NCBI RefSeq assembly: GCF_022539315.1
Contig: NC_066314.1
Location: 41,353,180 to 41,417,179, forward strand
Reading direction: 5' to 3'
Length of the DNA: 64,000 bases
DNA from: Serinus canaria
Taxonomy: Eukaryota; Chordata; Aves; Passeriformes; Fringillidae
In this document: positions 1-11,257 of the stretch, piece by piece
Position numbering within the stretch: position 1 is the stretch's first letter
Layout: the number at the start of each line of letters is the position of its first letter
Made by a program: the position numbers and the translations under genes
Notes under the pieces: generated by a model
Seen by the model: only the letters and a program-made list of their open reading frames with translations
Databases searched by the model: none
Told to the model about the DNA's origin: nothing

Positions 1-2285
1 AGATTGCCAGGACATGCACAACTTGGTTTTGCAGTCTGACTTATACTGCCAAAATAACTTTTTTCCAAAAGTAATTAAGAGGCCATGTGTTACTAAACAG
101 ACCAAAGAATCCGTAATGATGTATCATGCTGCAAACATGAAAGGAAGACATACCTTGGTCTGCTGCTACAAAGCAAGCATAAGATCATGAGAAAAGTTAC
201 AAAACAGTGTAATTCATTTAGGAGGAAAGACACTGGAAGGTTATCAGCACAAGTCATCCTGACTACATCAAGTACAGAGATTCCAGCCATAGCAAATGCA
301 GAATTTAGCTACGCAATAAACACATTTCACATATCTCTAAAGCTGTATTTAGGGTGCTTCTAAATACTTCTCAAAGTATAGCTAAAGAAGAGATGACAGA
401 GCTAATTGGACTAAATTTATCCTTGGCCTTTACTGTCAGTGAACTGATGTCCCTGGAGCTGATGGCAGCAGGATAAATGAAAGGCAGAAGGTCTGCTAAA
501 TAAGACACTGGATAAGGGTTTATTGTCACTAAGACATTTAAGGTGATTGAAGCCAGGTTCAGTCACATGGGATTGGCCAAGCTACAAGAACAGATATGAC
601 AGACAGACTGATATTTTCAGACTCTGAGTTGAAAATGCTTAAATCTTTCTGAATGGAGGTTCAGAGGGTGGCATGATTCACAATCTGTGAATTAGGAGTT
701 GTGGTCTGAAATACAGTCTCCCCCACATTCTTAGCTCATGTGTAAGCCACCCTCAAGATTGAACAAATAAACCTTCAACAGAACAGCTTCAACAAGATAA
801 ACCAGATAGTCAGAAGCTCCCCAGAGACTTAGGATGCTACCCAAGAAAATACGTGAACGTGTGTCTCTCACTCTAGTGCGCGTGCTCACGTAAATCTTTC
901 TAGATTAGCTTTTCAGTCTGGATTGAATCAAAGCTGTTCACAAACTCAGAGTTAATTGCTGTGGACCATGCATGCATCCTTTTGTGACAGCCCAGACTAA
1001 ACCTGCATACTTTGCAGAGCATCAGTCAAAGCTGAAGAGTGTAGCCCACCACCTGGCCCAACTCCAAGGCTGCCAGGACACAACACCTCTCTCTGACTTC
1101 CCAGCTCTGCTGCCTAAAACCAGTGAGAAGCCAGTGAAGGTAGAAGAGGACTGAAATACCCAGCTGGACTCCTAGAAATTCTTCACTGGAACATTAACAA
1201 ATACATGTGAATGACTGTTATACAGGTGCCAGATTACAGGTGGGAGAAAGGGTGCCTCTTGTGGCTTGGGCTAAGCATGATCTTGAGGGTTTTAACTCAA
1301 TTTTCTCCATTGAGTAGGTTTTGCAGCAAAAGTGAAGAAAAAGAAAAATAACCAAGTGTTCTTTAGCAGCAGTGAAAGTTGAGGACTGGGGAGGTAAGTG
1401 AAAGGTGACCTTTCAGAAGACCTGCTTGAGAGATCCTTCCAGGAGCACTGACCACCGTGAAGCAGCAGTTAGCTATTGGCCCTGCAACAGAGCAGCCTGC
1501 ACTCAGTCCCCCCAAGCCTGCACCAGGTGGTCTCACTTTTACTGTTGCTTCAAGTGGTGATGAAAGAGCTCAAAGCTCAGCATTTACCTCCCCACTTTGC
1601 AAAACAATGTGCTCCACAGTATGGCTGCAAAGCAGCGAGAACCATAAGGGACTTGTTCAGGCAATACCTGCAGCAGTATCTTGCTGATGCTAGACCTATT
1701 ATTTTCACCTTGCACCCAAAATTAGGTCTGCTCCACACAGCAACAATAATGGAAAAACACAAATAGAGGAGAAAATTCCTAATGAGATTTAAAATCATTA
1801 CTGTATTCATCTACGTTGTATAATTTAAACCTGGTTTAAACAGAAACAGCAACCAATCATTCACCCAGAGGTTATTAGATAAGTGTAGGAAATAAGATGA
1901 CAATTATTTCCTATACTAATATGATCCAAAGTGTTCATAAATCTGACCTCCTAAACTGGCTTTTATTCAGACATACAGTAGAATTAATGTCTTCATTACC
2001 ATACTATCAATGACCTCTGATATTGTACATGCTACCAGCTTTAATAAAATAAAATACTTAACACCATTTTTGTTTTCTCATATTTTCATCCACATACTAA
2101 AAGATGTCTGATACTATTTACATTTGTCAGTAAGTAAAACCATCCAGCAAAGAAATCTGTATTTCATGTGCTCCCTGCAGCCAGTTATTTCAGCATTGGT
2201 ACTATTTACAAAAAGTCAGTTTTGCAGGTACAAACATGGGCCAAACAACATAATTAAAAGAGAAGCGCTGCCCCTCGCCACTCAC
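1..2285. other. AT-rich non-coding stretch, no gene seen
   Basis: No recognisable coding exon, RNA gene or repeat. Open frames here are short (under 100 codons), overlap on both strands and have no family resemblance. A consensus splice donor (GGAG followed by GTAAGTG) lies near 1391 on the plus strand, but the sequence before it has stops in all frames, so at most it could end a non-coding exon. If the minus-strand promoter in the CpG island to the right is real, this stretch would be early intron of that gene. Confidence 0.5.
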
Positions 2286-2436
2286 CTTCCATTCATCCAT
2301 CTCCTTTTCCCACAAACGCATGGAGAAAAACACAACCACCAAAAAGCAAGCGGTTTTCCAGCGCGTTTAAAAGGCTGACTAATCTCAGGTTTGGCACACC
2401 AAAGACCAGGGCGAGAACAAGCACTTTCGTTTTCAT
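2286..2436 (-). other. candidate minus-strand small exon with consensus splice donor
   Basis: A CpG-bearing patch in otherwise AT-rich DNA. On the minus strand the segment ends at 2286 in GGAAG followed by GTGAGTGG, a consensus donor. Two frames compete. In one, an ATG at 2321-2319 opens twelve codons (MRLWEKEMDEWK) that run in phase 0 to the donor. In the other, an ATG at 2436-2434 opens a 47-codon frame whose start (MKTKVLVLALVFG) looks like a signal peptide, but it stops at 2295-2293 just before the donor. No good acceptor with a pyrimidine tract lies upstream, so if real this would be a first exon (an alternative promoter), perhaps of the same leftward gene as the CpG-island promoter. I do not recognise the peptide. 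A chance donor beside a CpG-rich patch is the main alternative. Confidence 0.25.
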
Positions 2437-5400
2437 GTCAGCTCCCACAACACTCAAATGGAATTGCGTAGGGAGATTTTTCCTTCCTTTGCTTCTAATA
2501 AATGGGTGTTGTGTTTACATACTGCATACTGAGCATTGCCCATCCGAAGCCAAGGGCTGCATCTTGCCAACTCTTAACTTTCATACAATATGGTGATTAC
2601 ATGAGCCAGCATACCATTAAATCACATAACAAAACTTGGAGGATGGCAGTGTCAGCTTGCAGAGCTGTACCTGAAGGACTGACATGCAGTGCATAAAGGA
2701 AAAAAACAGATTTCAGTGCAATGGCAAAACTGGGTCAGGAGAAGACTGGGTTACTGGCCTCACTTTAAACGGCAAAGCCAAGTGCCAAGTAGTTCACAGA
2801 GATAAAAACTTGCAGGTGCATAATAAAAGCAGGTGAAGAAAAGAAATAAATAAAAAGATCACTAAACATTCCTTACAAAATGCTCTCCCATCCCTGAATC
2901 TTTCAGGTCTCTGCTGTTTATTCTCCATACCACTCTTTAATCCAGGATGTTCTTTCCAGCTGCAGTACTTGCAAACTGGCTTCCCTTGAGCAGAGTCAAA
3001 ACCAGGGGAACAGAGACCTTATCCATTGCTTAACATGAATAGCACAGCATCTTTCTGGCTACAGCAAATTCACAATTTCTATTTAATGAGCAGAAGATCT
3101 ATACCTGCCATGAGCTCCAAATACCTTCCAGTTCCTAGTGTTCATTTTTTGGCAGAATGAGCAAGAAAGACTGATGATCAGAAGTCACTATTTCACCTAA
3201 AATCAATCTCACACCAAGGTATCAGGTATCTGATTTGCATTTCTGATTTAGCCTGCTGGTAAGAGACTAGAAGTGCCAATTTAAGTACTAATTCTTTTTC
3301 CAGGTACCGGTTCACAATAATTTCTACAGAGGCTTCCACTTTAGTGACACAAACATACAGATAGGACAACCTAAGATAGTAATTTAACTGCCAACAATAA
3401 TGCACACGTTCAGAGGTAGAAAGCTGTGCTGAAATCTAAGACATTTTCAATACTGAGGTTTCTAAGAGGATGTGCATCTAAGTTACTGCAGGAGATAAGT
3501 GCCTGAACCATGTATCTGTGATACCTTATCAGCCTTCGGAGCTACCCCACAGGTGACCCCTCTTTGCAACATATTTCTTAGTAACTTAATCCTATTTAGA
3601 TTGTCTTCAAATCACACAAAGAACGAGCAAATCAGAAAACTGCTACATGTTTTTGCAAGATCATATCACACTGGCATTGCTAACCCTGTTTTATTCAAAT
3701 TGTAAAAGGCTGTCCAGACATCAGTAATGTTTTATTTGTTGTCATATTAGCATGCAAAAGGACATAAACTCACTTCTGATAATAGTTTTAATTACTAAGT
3801 ATATAAGCCTACAAATCCTCTCATCCAAGTAATCCTTCAATAAGATTAATTCATGGAAATAGCCTCATTGAAAAAGGATTTGTATTACTGAACCCTAAAT
3901 GCTTAATCACTTCTTTAAGGAAATCGTGACTTACAAAGAAAAATCCAGGTGTTGGTATGTTTAAAACAGGGGGGGTTTGTATCCATCAAACCACGGAGTT
4001 TCATAAACATCACTTCTAGGACTGACACTGCTGGGGAATGTGCTTCTGCAGTTCCTGTGGTTTCTCAGGTTAAGACTGATTTAAATAAACGGACCAACTT
4101 GCTCACATTGAGTCTAGCGCTCAACAGGACTCTTCTTTCAGCACTTTCGTTGTACTGACGTATGACTCAGCTACTCCTTCAGCTGCACTAGTTATATATT
4201 ATCACTGTGCAACATTGCCTCCAAGATCAAAACCCCTGATTTATTTTAAACAATATCCAGGCATAACCAAGTGTTTGCAAGGCTCAGTGAGTGTGTGGCT
4301 CTTGCTTTCTGAACTATGTCTATTGCAGAATATTTTATTGTAAGAAATATTAACCTCTTTCCCAGTTTTCTGATCTTGTTCTTTCCACTATGACAGTCAC
4401 CAGTCTAGACAATGACTGAAGTAGCCACAGGAGAGCATATAGATTAAGATTTACTTTAATGTGTCGAGTGCCCTCATGTGCTTAATTCCTCTTTCTTGTA
4501 CCCACTTCACTTGCTCTCTCTCTTTGCACAGGGTCTTCATGGTTTTAATGGCAAGTCTTCTTGAAGTATCTCCTGCTCTGATCCTGTTGGAATGATGAAT
4601 GGCTTGGTATCACATTTGTTTGCTACTCCTTAAAACATAGGAAATAACCCTTTGGAGAACTAGGAGTCTGTCAGTGCCTCCAAAAAGCAGGAAGCATAAC
4701 TGCTTGAAGGCTGACAGATGCTTCACCACCATGACAAGAAGCTGTTCCACAGGCTACAGCTTGTGAGCCCCTGAGTCAAGCCATATGGTCCAGAATGCCA
4801 AGACTGCCTGTCTTTCCCAGTTTACTGGGAGAGAAGGATTGTTCCTGCTTTGCTCTGAATTTGCAAAAGTAGTCTGTTGACTTTTACAAGTTTACAGTTC
4901 AAATGTATTAAAATGCTTGACTGCTTCCACTCATAAATCCACATTCGTAAACACATAAACATGGTTCTCAGACTTTAAGAGACCCTTCACAATTAATAAT
5001 CTATTCAGCACATTTAAATAATTGTCTACAGGGTCTGAAACATCTTTGTTCAAGGCATCTATAGTAATCTAATATAAATAACAGCAATGGACATACATTG
5101 CTGAAATACAGAGCTGATAATTTAAGGTAAAACCCCGGTGTACTTCAGCATCACAAGAATTAAGTCTCCAAGTTTTAAGTTCTTAAACATTCTCCAGTGC
5201 TTCGGCCAGGTGAAATTAAAATATTTCAGAGAGTATTTCTAATTCCTCTCATCTCTTGAAAAATAATTTAACTACCCAAAATACTTTGGTAATATCTTTT
5301 TTAAAAATACGTTTTATGTCTTTTCCAGCGACTGCATTCTGAAGTGTCTTCACTGGTACACACCAGTAGGTGTATACCAGAAGGTGTAGGTGACCCAGCA

Positions 5401-5455
5401 ATTGCCAAGAAACAGACGAAGGCAAAAAGTATCTCGCTTCTAAAGCAGAAACGAA
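2437..5455. other. AT-rich non-coding stretch, no gene seen
   Basis: Nothing recognisable: no CR1, LTR or tandem repeat that I can see, and no open frame with family resemblance. It would be intron 1 of the leftward gene if the promoter near 6550 is real. Confidence 0.5.
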
Positions 5456-6298
5456 GGAGGAGGGAAAAGCCCCCCGCGCAGAGGCAGCGGTGTGCGTGTC
5501 CATGCATTGTTCTCTCCCAGAGCAGTCCTGGCTCTCGCTGGGGTCTGCCCGGCTAGAGGGTAGCGGCACCTTGCGAAGTCCAGCCTTAAACTTTCCCCCG
5601 TTAGAGTTTCCTTGAGCCACTTCTTGTTACAATTTTCCACTCATGTCTGTCCCTTGCTTCCTTCCAAAAAACGCACGGGATAGTGACTGAAATTTCTACA
5701 GAACCTGCAGAAATAATGGCAAGGGCCCCCGCAGCGGCACTGAGCGGCACTTCCCGGCGGGATGCGGGAGGACGAAGGGCGAAATGCCGGGGTTCCCAGA
5801 GCACCCGCCCGGCGCCGCACGCTGGAGCGGCGTGCGGGGACACACCGGGAACCGCAGGCACTGCACTGCTGCCCCCGATTATTTCATGTTCTCGCACTCG
5901 GCAGGGTAACACAGGCAACTGATTTACTACTGCAATTTTTCCCAGTGCTTTCCGAGATCTCCCAAGGCTCGGCCAGTGGTCCGGCCGTTTGCTGCAACTT
6001 TTCCACGGGCTGCGGAGCGCCGAGGGCAAGACCGGGAGGTATTTTTTATCTCCCCCTCACCTCGCTCCCCCATCCCGTTTCCCGGCGGCAGCGGCTCCCA
6101 CGCCCGGCGGGTACCCCCCACCTCTCGGACAGCCCGGGAGCCACCGCCCCCGCGGACGCGCACTCCCCGCCCGGCGGCTGCCCCGGCCCGCGCCCCCTCC
6201 GCGCCTGCGGCCCCGGCCCCGCTCCGCCGGGAGCCGCGGGGCAGCCCCGCCCGCGGGCAGGTGGGTGCCCCCCGCCGCCGCCGCCCGGCCGCACTCAC

Positions 6299-6522
6299 TT
6301 GTGCCTTCTTCATAAGGAACGGCAGCGCTGCAGTCCAGCCCAGGCGGCCGTGTGCAAACTCCCTTCAGCGGAACTGTAGCTCCAGCATAATGCAGCAGCC
6401 GATAGTCCACGCATTGGGGTTGCCCACGGCGAGCCCCGCGCTGCCTCCGCCCGTCCCGCCGCCGCTCAGCGCGCCCCGCTGCGCCCCCTCCCCACGGCCT
6501 GAGAGTCCGCGCTCACTGAAGC
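6299..6522 (-). other. probable first exon (mostly 5' UTR) of a leftward gene
   Basis: The right edge is the predicted start downstream of the TATA box. The left edge is a strong donor: ACAA followed by GTGAGTGC on the minus strand (intron begins at 6298). Three ATGs lie in the exon. The first (6414-6412) opens a 34-codon frame ending at 6310. The second (6388-6386) opens seven codons (MLELQFR, then stop, ending at 6365). The third (6313-6311) opens MKKAQ and runs in phase 0 exactly to the donor. So the leader either carries two upstream ORFs before a coding start at the third ATG, or is wholly untranslated with the start in exon 2. No downstream exon that I can recognise lies between here and base 1, so the rest of the gene is outside the window. 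The gene is not identified. Confidence 0.5.
6310..6414 (-). other. upstream ORF in the predicted first exon
   Basis: A 34-codon frame beginning MRGLSAAALC and ending in TGA, which overlaps the last ATG of the exon (TTATGAAG: the TGA of this frame and the ATG share bases). Overlap of an upstream ORF stop with the next ATG is an arrangement that can tune translation by re-initiation. Whether it is translated cannot be told from sequence. Confidence 0.3.
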
Positions 6523-6544
6523 CACCGCCGGCCCCCGGCCAGGT

Positions 6545-6552
6545 CTTTTATA
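6545..6552 (-). promoter_or_regulatory. TATA box of a leftward promoter
   Basis: On the minus strand the sequence reads GATATAAAAGACC, a match to the vertebrate TATA consensus TATAAAAG, inside the CpG island. By the usual spacing, transcription would start about 25-30 bases further on, near 6520-6525. A GC box lies about 105 bases upstream (6656-6667). A consensus splice donor follows about 220 bases after the predicted start, which supports this being the start of a real transcription unit and gives its direction. Confidence 0.6.
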
Positions 6553-7250
6553 TCTCCGATCTGCCTCCAACAGCGGCGGCGGCGGCAGCCCAGGCAGGAC
6601 ACGCCTTTCCCCTCCCTCCCGCCCTCCCGGAGGACCGGGAGCCCAGGCAGACCCTGCGGGGCGGGGGAAACCCGAGTTAACTTGGGGCAAGTTGGAGGCA
6701 GGAACAAGCCGAGCCTGCCCCTCGCCAGCGCCGGAGGGGAGCGGGGCCGCGGGCGGGCAGCCGCGGGGAGCGGCGGGCGGGGATGCGGAGGGGGTGTGGG
6801 CATGCGGGGCGGGGGGCGCTGGGTACCGGCCCCGAGGGGTGGGTGCAGAGGGCTCCTCCCGCCCGGTGCCGGGGCTTCCGCGGTGCCCGGGACAGGCGAT
6901 CCCAGCCGGCCGCGGGGAGCGGGGCGGGGGTCGCCGGCCCTGCCCGCGGTGGTCTCTGGCAGCCTGCGGGGAAGCCGCACGCCGCCGCGGCATTTGAGGT
7001 CAGCCGGGCTGCGGGCGCCCAGCCAAGTCCTTGGGTTGGGTCCCCCCACCCACGCTGGGGAAAAGGGGGGTGCCCCCCGGCTGAACCCGCCGCCGGGCGC
7101 CGAGTCGGCCCGCGGCGGGGAGGGCAGCGGGCTCGGAGGCTGGCGGGGCTCCCAGCCGGTGCCCGGTGTTCCCAGCGGAGCAGCCGCTGCAGCGGCGCGC
7201 ACAGCCGGGGTGGCAGCCCTGGGTTTGCTGTTGCCATTCCAGTGCTGCTT

Positions 7251-9880
7251 TCCCATACTCGGTGAATGCAAGTTAAGCTCTGGGATAAGCATTTCAGCTG
7301 GAGCTTAGAAACTCCTTTACCTGCTCCAGACACAGAAAAAATTGTTGAGCAGTGCCTCCTAACGCTCCTTCAAAGGTGATCCTGCGGGTCTTTTCACATG
7401 CTGTTATAATTTGCATACCGTGTAAATAATGCATTAGTGTTAGGTGTGGAAAAGCGACTTGACTTACTGCTTGGAGTCTTCTGGCCAATCCATCACAGCA
7501 GCAGCCGCAGAATTTGAGTCCTCTTTGGAGAAGGCAGCTCCCGAGGTTAACACGAGTTAAATTTTGGGTGTGAATTAAATGGAATGTAGAGCAGTTTATG
7601 GAACTAGTATCTCCTGAAACAGTCATACCAGGTGGAAATTTAAAGAACATTAGAATGAAGAAAGAATGACCCAGTCAATGGTCATTTCCTAAAGGAGATT
7701 AGGCATGCTCAAGAGTGTACAATAAGAGATTTCATTAGAAAAGTCAGTCTAATTTTCACCTAGAATTAATGATAAATTTTGTAAATACTTGGTTTCTGCC
7801 AAAGTAAAGGTGAGCTGTTCAGGTACAGAAAGGTTTTCAACTCATCCCCAACTTTGCTATATATTTGGAGTTCATCAGATAAACATCTAATATAATTTTG
7901 CAGAAAAAAATCTATCATCATTTTGCTTCTGCATCAAATCCAGAAAAATGGGTCAATAATTTTCTTTTACAGCATGACAGTATGGATGGATTCATTCCCT
8001 TTTGTCAGGTTTTGGGGTTTTTTTTTTGCATTTCATGATTAATACGGAGCTGAATTTGTCAGACTTGGATATGCATATAGTAATAGTCTCTTCCTCTAAA
8101 GCAATAGATAAGCAGTGAAAGGGAGGAAGCCTGTAACTACAAAAGCAATCAAGGACCTCATTCACTGAAAGGGTGGTTTGTGTATCATCTAGCAGTGATC
8201 AACCAAATCACTTTCATTGCCTACACATTTAACCAAGTAGGGCCAGGAAATTAAAATGTTATGGCATATTTCCTCCTTAGAACAGATGACCAGTTTAGTC
8301 TCCTGGGGAGAAGGCCTGGAAAGAGTGAAAGAGCAGTCTGTCACAGCAGTTACCTACCTTATGGAAAACGCTTCTGGTCTTTCTCCGTGTTGAACTCTAT
8401 CACAGCTCACCATTAGTCATGACAGGAAAAAATTTGTGGATGCCCTGTATCCAGTTACATTATTGGTAACTGTGCAGAGTGAATAACACTCTTGGTCATA
8501 ATTAAGTTTCTTTACCACTCTGGCATCATGCAGCTTTTCTCTCCATTCCCAATCCAACTACTTGAACCTGCCCTTGTGTTTAATGCCCAGCTATAGAGAA
8601 GTAGTGGCCTTTTCATCTCTTCCTTTTGTGTTTGCAATTTTCAAGTATATTCCTGCTGACACTGTTCTCAGTTTGGTTTGGGAAGACTTTTCAATGAAGT
8701 TCAGAATTTCATAGTTTAAACTCATTCATATCTTGCATCTGTATCCCATAAGAAAGCAGGTTTTTATTAGTCTCGCCCATTTCCAACTTTTGATTTCCCA
8801 GAGGTGAGAACTGATTAGCCATGGACTGTTAGTGCATTGACTGGTAGCTTTCCAAAGCCCAACTGCAAACCACATCCAGTCTTCTACAGCCTGCCTTATT
8901 TGCATTTCTAAATGCTTGGGGGTGAACACAGGCCCAGTCATAGTTTTGTGCAAACTTGTTCCTTCACAGGGAAGATATGGAAAACACTGTTAGTTATCCC
9001 AGCTCTTCACAGGATGTAGTTCCACCCATTCAGCAGGATTGTCCTCACCAGGAATACTGTTCAACCTGTATGGAAACAGCAGCAACTGAAAATTAAGCCT
9101 TTCCAGTCTAACATGAATGGAAAAGCCTCACCATCTTTACCAGCTGAGAAATGGCTTTAAAATGGCTCTTAAATGTTTTTTTTTAATTCTGTAATTTTAT
9201 GGAATATCTGCTCTTCTTTCCATAGCTTCAGCTCTGCACTCAGTCTGTTGATAGCTTGGCTTCTGGCTGGGACAGCTGGAATTTGGGAATATGCAGGATG
9301 ACATCCAGCCTCAGCCGCTGAGATTGCTGGATTAAAAAGTGCTCTGTGTCAACTTGGAAAATTGAAAAAATTTCTCCTATGAAACCATCTAAGCTGTGGA
9401 GGCAAACACCAGTGTGTGTGCATTAGAAAGACAGCACACTAATCCTGTCTAATCGGTTACAGACTGAGCATGTGGGCGCTTTGCTGGCACAGAGACCTGG
9501 CCTGTAGCATCAGCTCAGTTAAATCCCCTCTCACTGGTCTTTTCTAAGGACATAGAGTACTAAGTACACACATTCCTAACCTACTTCAGACACACAGAAT
9601 TGAAAAAATTAGATTTAAAATGGAGGTATGTAAAGCCAAGAAATTCAAAAGATGGCCTCAAACTTCTTTAGGTTTTATTTACAGATGTACATGATTGTAG
9701 AGGAATGACTTTCTACAGAAAAGACAAACCTTGCAAGATTTATAGAAAATTACATTAATTACTTTGACATTGAGGAAGTATATTGAGATAACTATCTCCT
9801 TAAGAGGTCTTTTATCTTTGATACCACAAAATGTTCTAGGTGTTATTCTGTGATTGTGAACTCGTACGCTCTAATTTCAG
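7251..9880. other. non-coding stretch upstream of the CpG island
   Basis: Composition falls quickly from GC-rich to AT-rich. Minus-strand donor-like sites occur near 7316 (GCAG then GTAAAG) and 7466 (AGCA then GTAAGTC). They could mark alternative upstream first exons of the leftward gene, but no open frame or acceptor makes this firm. No repeats recognised apart from a short T run near 8019-8028. Confidence 0.4.
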
Positions 9881-10051
9881 AGCACAACCAAAACCAATAC
9901 TTAATATTCTGTCAAAGCACATCTTTTGAATTTTTAATTGAGCCTTATGTTCAACAGTTACCAAAGGGACTGTTAGTTTATTCTAAGCATCGTGCATCTT
10001 TTGTGCTGCATACAAGTGACAGGGACCTTCTACTGATATTCAATATCACAG
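9881..10051 (+). other. candidate coding exon, 171 nt, phase 1-1, unknown product
   Basis: Flanked by a good acceptor (CTCTAATTTCAG, ending 9880) and a strong donor (CACAG then GTGAGTAAG, intron from 10052). Only one frame is open across it; the other two have stops. The length is a multiple of three and both boundaries fall after the first base of a codon, so the exon is symmetrical. The peptide begins HNQNQYLIFCQSTSFEF and ends RDLLLIFNIT. I do not recognise a domain. By chance an open 57-codon frame between two splice-like sites is not rare in a window this size, so this is a weak call. Confidence 0.2.
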
Positions 10052-10316
10052 GTGAGTAAGTAAACAAATGACTCAATCAATACTTAGTCCACGGGGACAT
10101 GCACACCACTACAGAGCCACTTTTTATCTCATCAAGCACCATAAGAGCACAGGATTCAGGTGTGATTTTTTCATTCATGTGACCTGCATCTAAAGATTGA
10201 TTTGCAAGAAGCAGTTTCCATGGAACTGATTCTTCATAATGTATTAGTACGGACTCGGATTTTAAGGATAATTAAGTTATTATATGGTAAAATCATAGTT
10301 CATTTGGCAGAGTAGC

Positions 10317-11257
10317 TGTAAGGACTTAAAGAGCACAACTGCCTTTCTCAGCACTCTTAGAGCCACAGGAGGATTTTGTCATGAGATAAGCACAGAACGA
10401 AGCAACTGGATGGCACTGACTCCAAGCCTGGTGGAGAAGAAATCCTGGTTAATACATCCAGACAAAAATTCCCTCTGTGGCAAACTGTGTAAAGAGGCAA
10501 CTGCTCATACACAGACCAGAAGCCAAACAAAGATCACCCCAAGTTATGGGACAGATGGCATCTGTGACCACCAACAGCCATTGAAACCCCTTGAATATGC
10601 CTTCATGGATGCTTGGAATTTAGACTGTAAATTAAGCCACCACAGGGAGCTAGAGATAAGAAAAAGATGGGTTTATCTCAGACCTAGGGGGATGTTAACA
10701 GGCTGGGGAGAAGAATCTATCACTGATAATGGACGTAAAGAATGCAGAACTTACAGACCACAAGGAAAGCCAACTCAGCAGCTGTGCTGAAATCAGCTCA
10801 AACTGGGTAAAAGTTAATTTTGGCAGTGGGAGGTAGCAATCACTGACTCACAGCCCATCGACCCAATAAACCCACTTACTCAGAAAAAAAGACTGAGCAT
10901 GGGACTAAATAACTTAAGAAGTGAGGGAATAATTTAACCTGGAATGAGAGAATTTTGTAGCCAATGAGTGTTAATTCCTTTGCTCTTTAAAACATACAAA
11001 TAGTGAAGTTTTGAATGACCTCAGAACCCGCTCCACAGAGAAGCCCAGGGTAAAGAAGGACAAGCAGAAACACTCGTTGGATCCATGGGTGGTCACTATC
11101 TTCTCCTTGAACTGTCTCTCTCTCCTCCCACCCCATGACTCCTTTCTGTTGCTTTCTATCTCTCTAATTTACATTAATTGATAAATTGTGTTAATTACTT
11201 TGACATGTTTGTACCTTAATTCTGGCAGGGGCATCCCTCACTAATCAGACCTTAACA
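10317..11257 (+). mobile_element. probable solo LTR of an endogenous retrovirus
   Basis: The segment can be bounded by TGTAAGG at the left and CCTTAACA at the right, imperfect inverted ends of the TG...CA type expected of an LTR. It has LTR-like internal order: a mixed-composition U3, then a TATA-like TTTAAAACATACAAATAG near 10987, then a C/T-rich segment and an AT-rich end. The five bases before and after (GTAGC and CCAGC) agree at three positions, weak support for a target-site duplication. A 126-codon open frame at 10410-10790 lies inside the U3-like part and resembles no known protein. It is old and decayed, with no gag, pol or env seen. Boundaries are inferred, and a different repeat class cannot be excluded. 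Confidence 0.45.

Larger units (their letters stand above)
5460..7250. promoter_or_regulatory. CpG island
   Basis: About 1.8 kb that is strikingly GC-rich and dense in CpG, against AT-rich, CpG-poor DNA on both sides. GC boxes occur, for example the run of G around a C at 6656-6667. CpG islands of this size in birds usually mark the promoter of a housekeeping or developmental gene. Inside it the only clear core-promoter signal is a TATA box on the minus strand (6552-6545), followed by a spliced-exon donor. Long overlapping open frames in all six frames here follow from the scarcity of AT-rich stop codons and are not genes. Confidence 0.9.

Noticed and set aside
5762..7333. Several long overlapping open frames (up to 259 codons) on both strands in the GC-rich island
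   Set aside because: All six frames are open because stop codons are AT-rich. The translations are Pro/Ala/Arg/Gly-rich with no domain, and they overlap each other and the promoter.
10410..10790. 126-codon plus-strand open frame
   Set aside because: Within the probable LTR, with no resemblance to retroviral or host proteins.
9750..11206. Shared text TTACATTAATT...ACTTTGACAT at 9750-9770 and 11169-11206, as if a second LTR end
   Set aside because: The match is short and AT-rich, and the flanks on both sides do not align.
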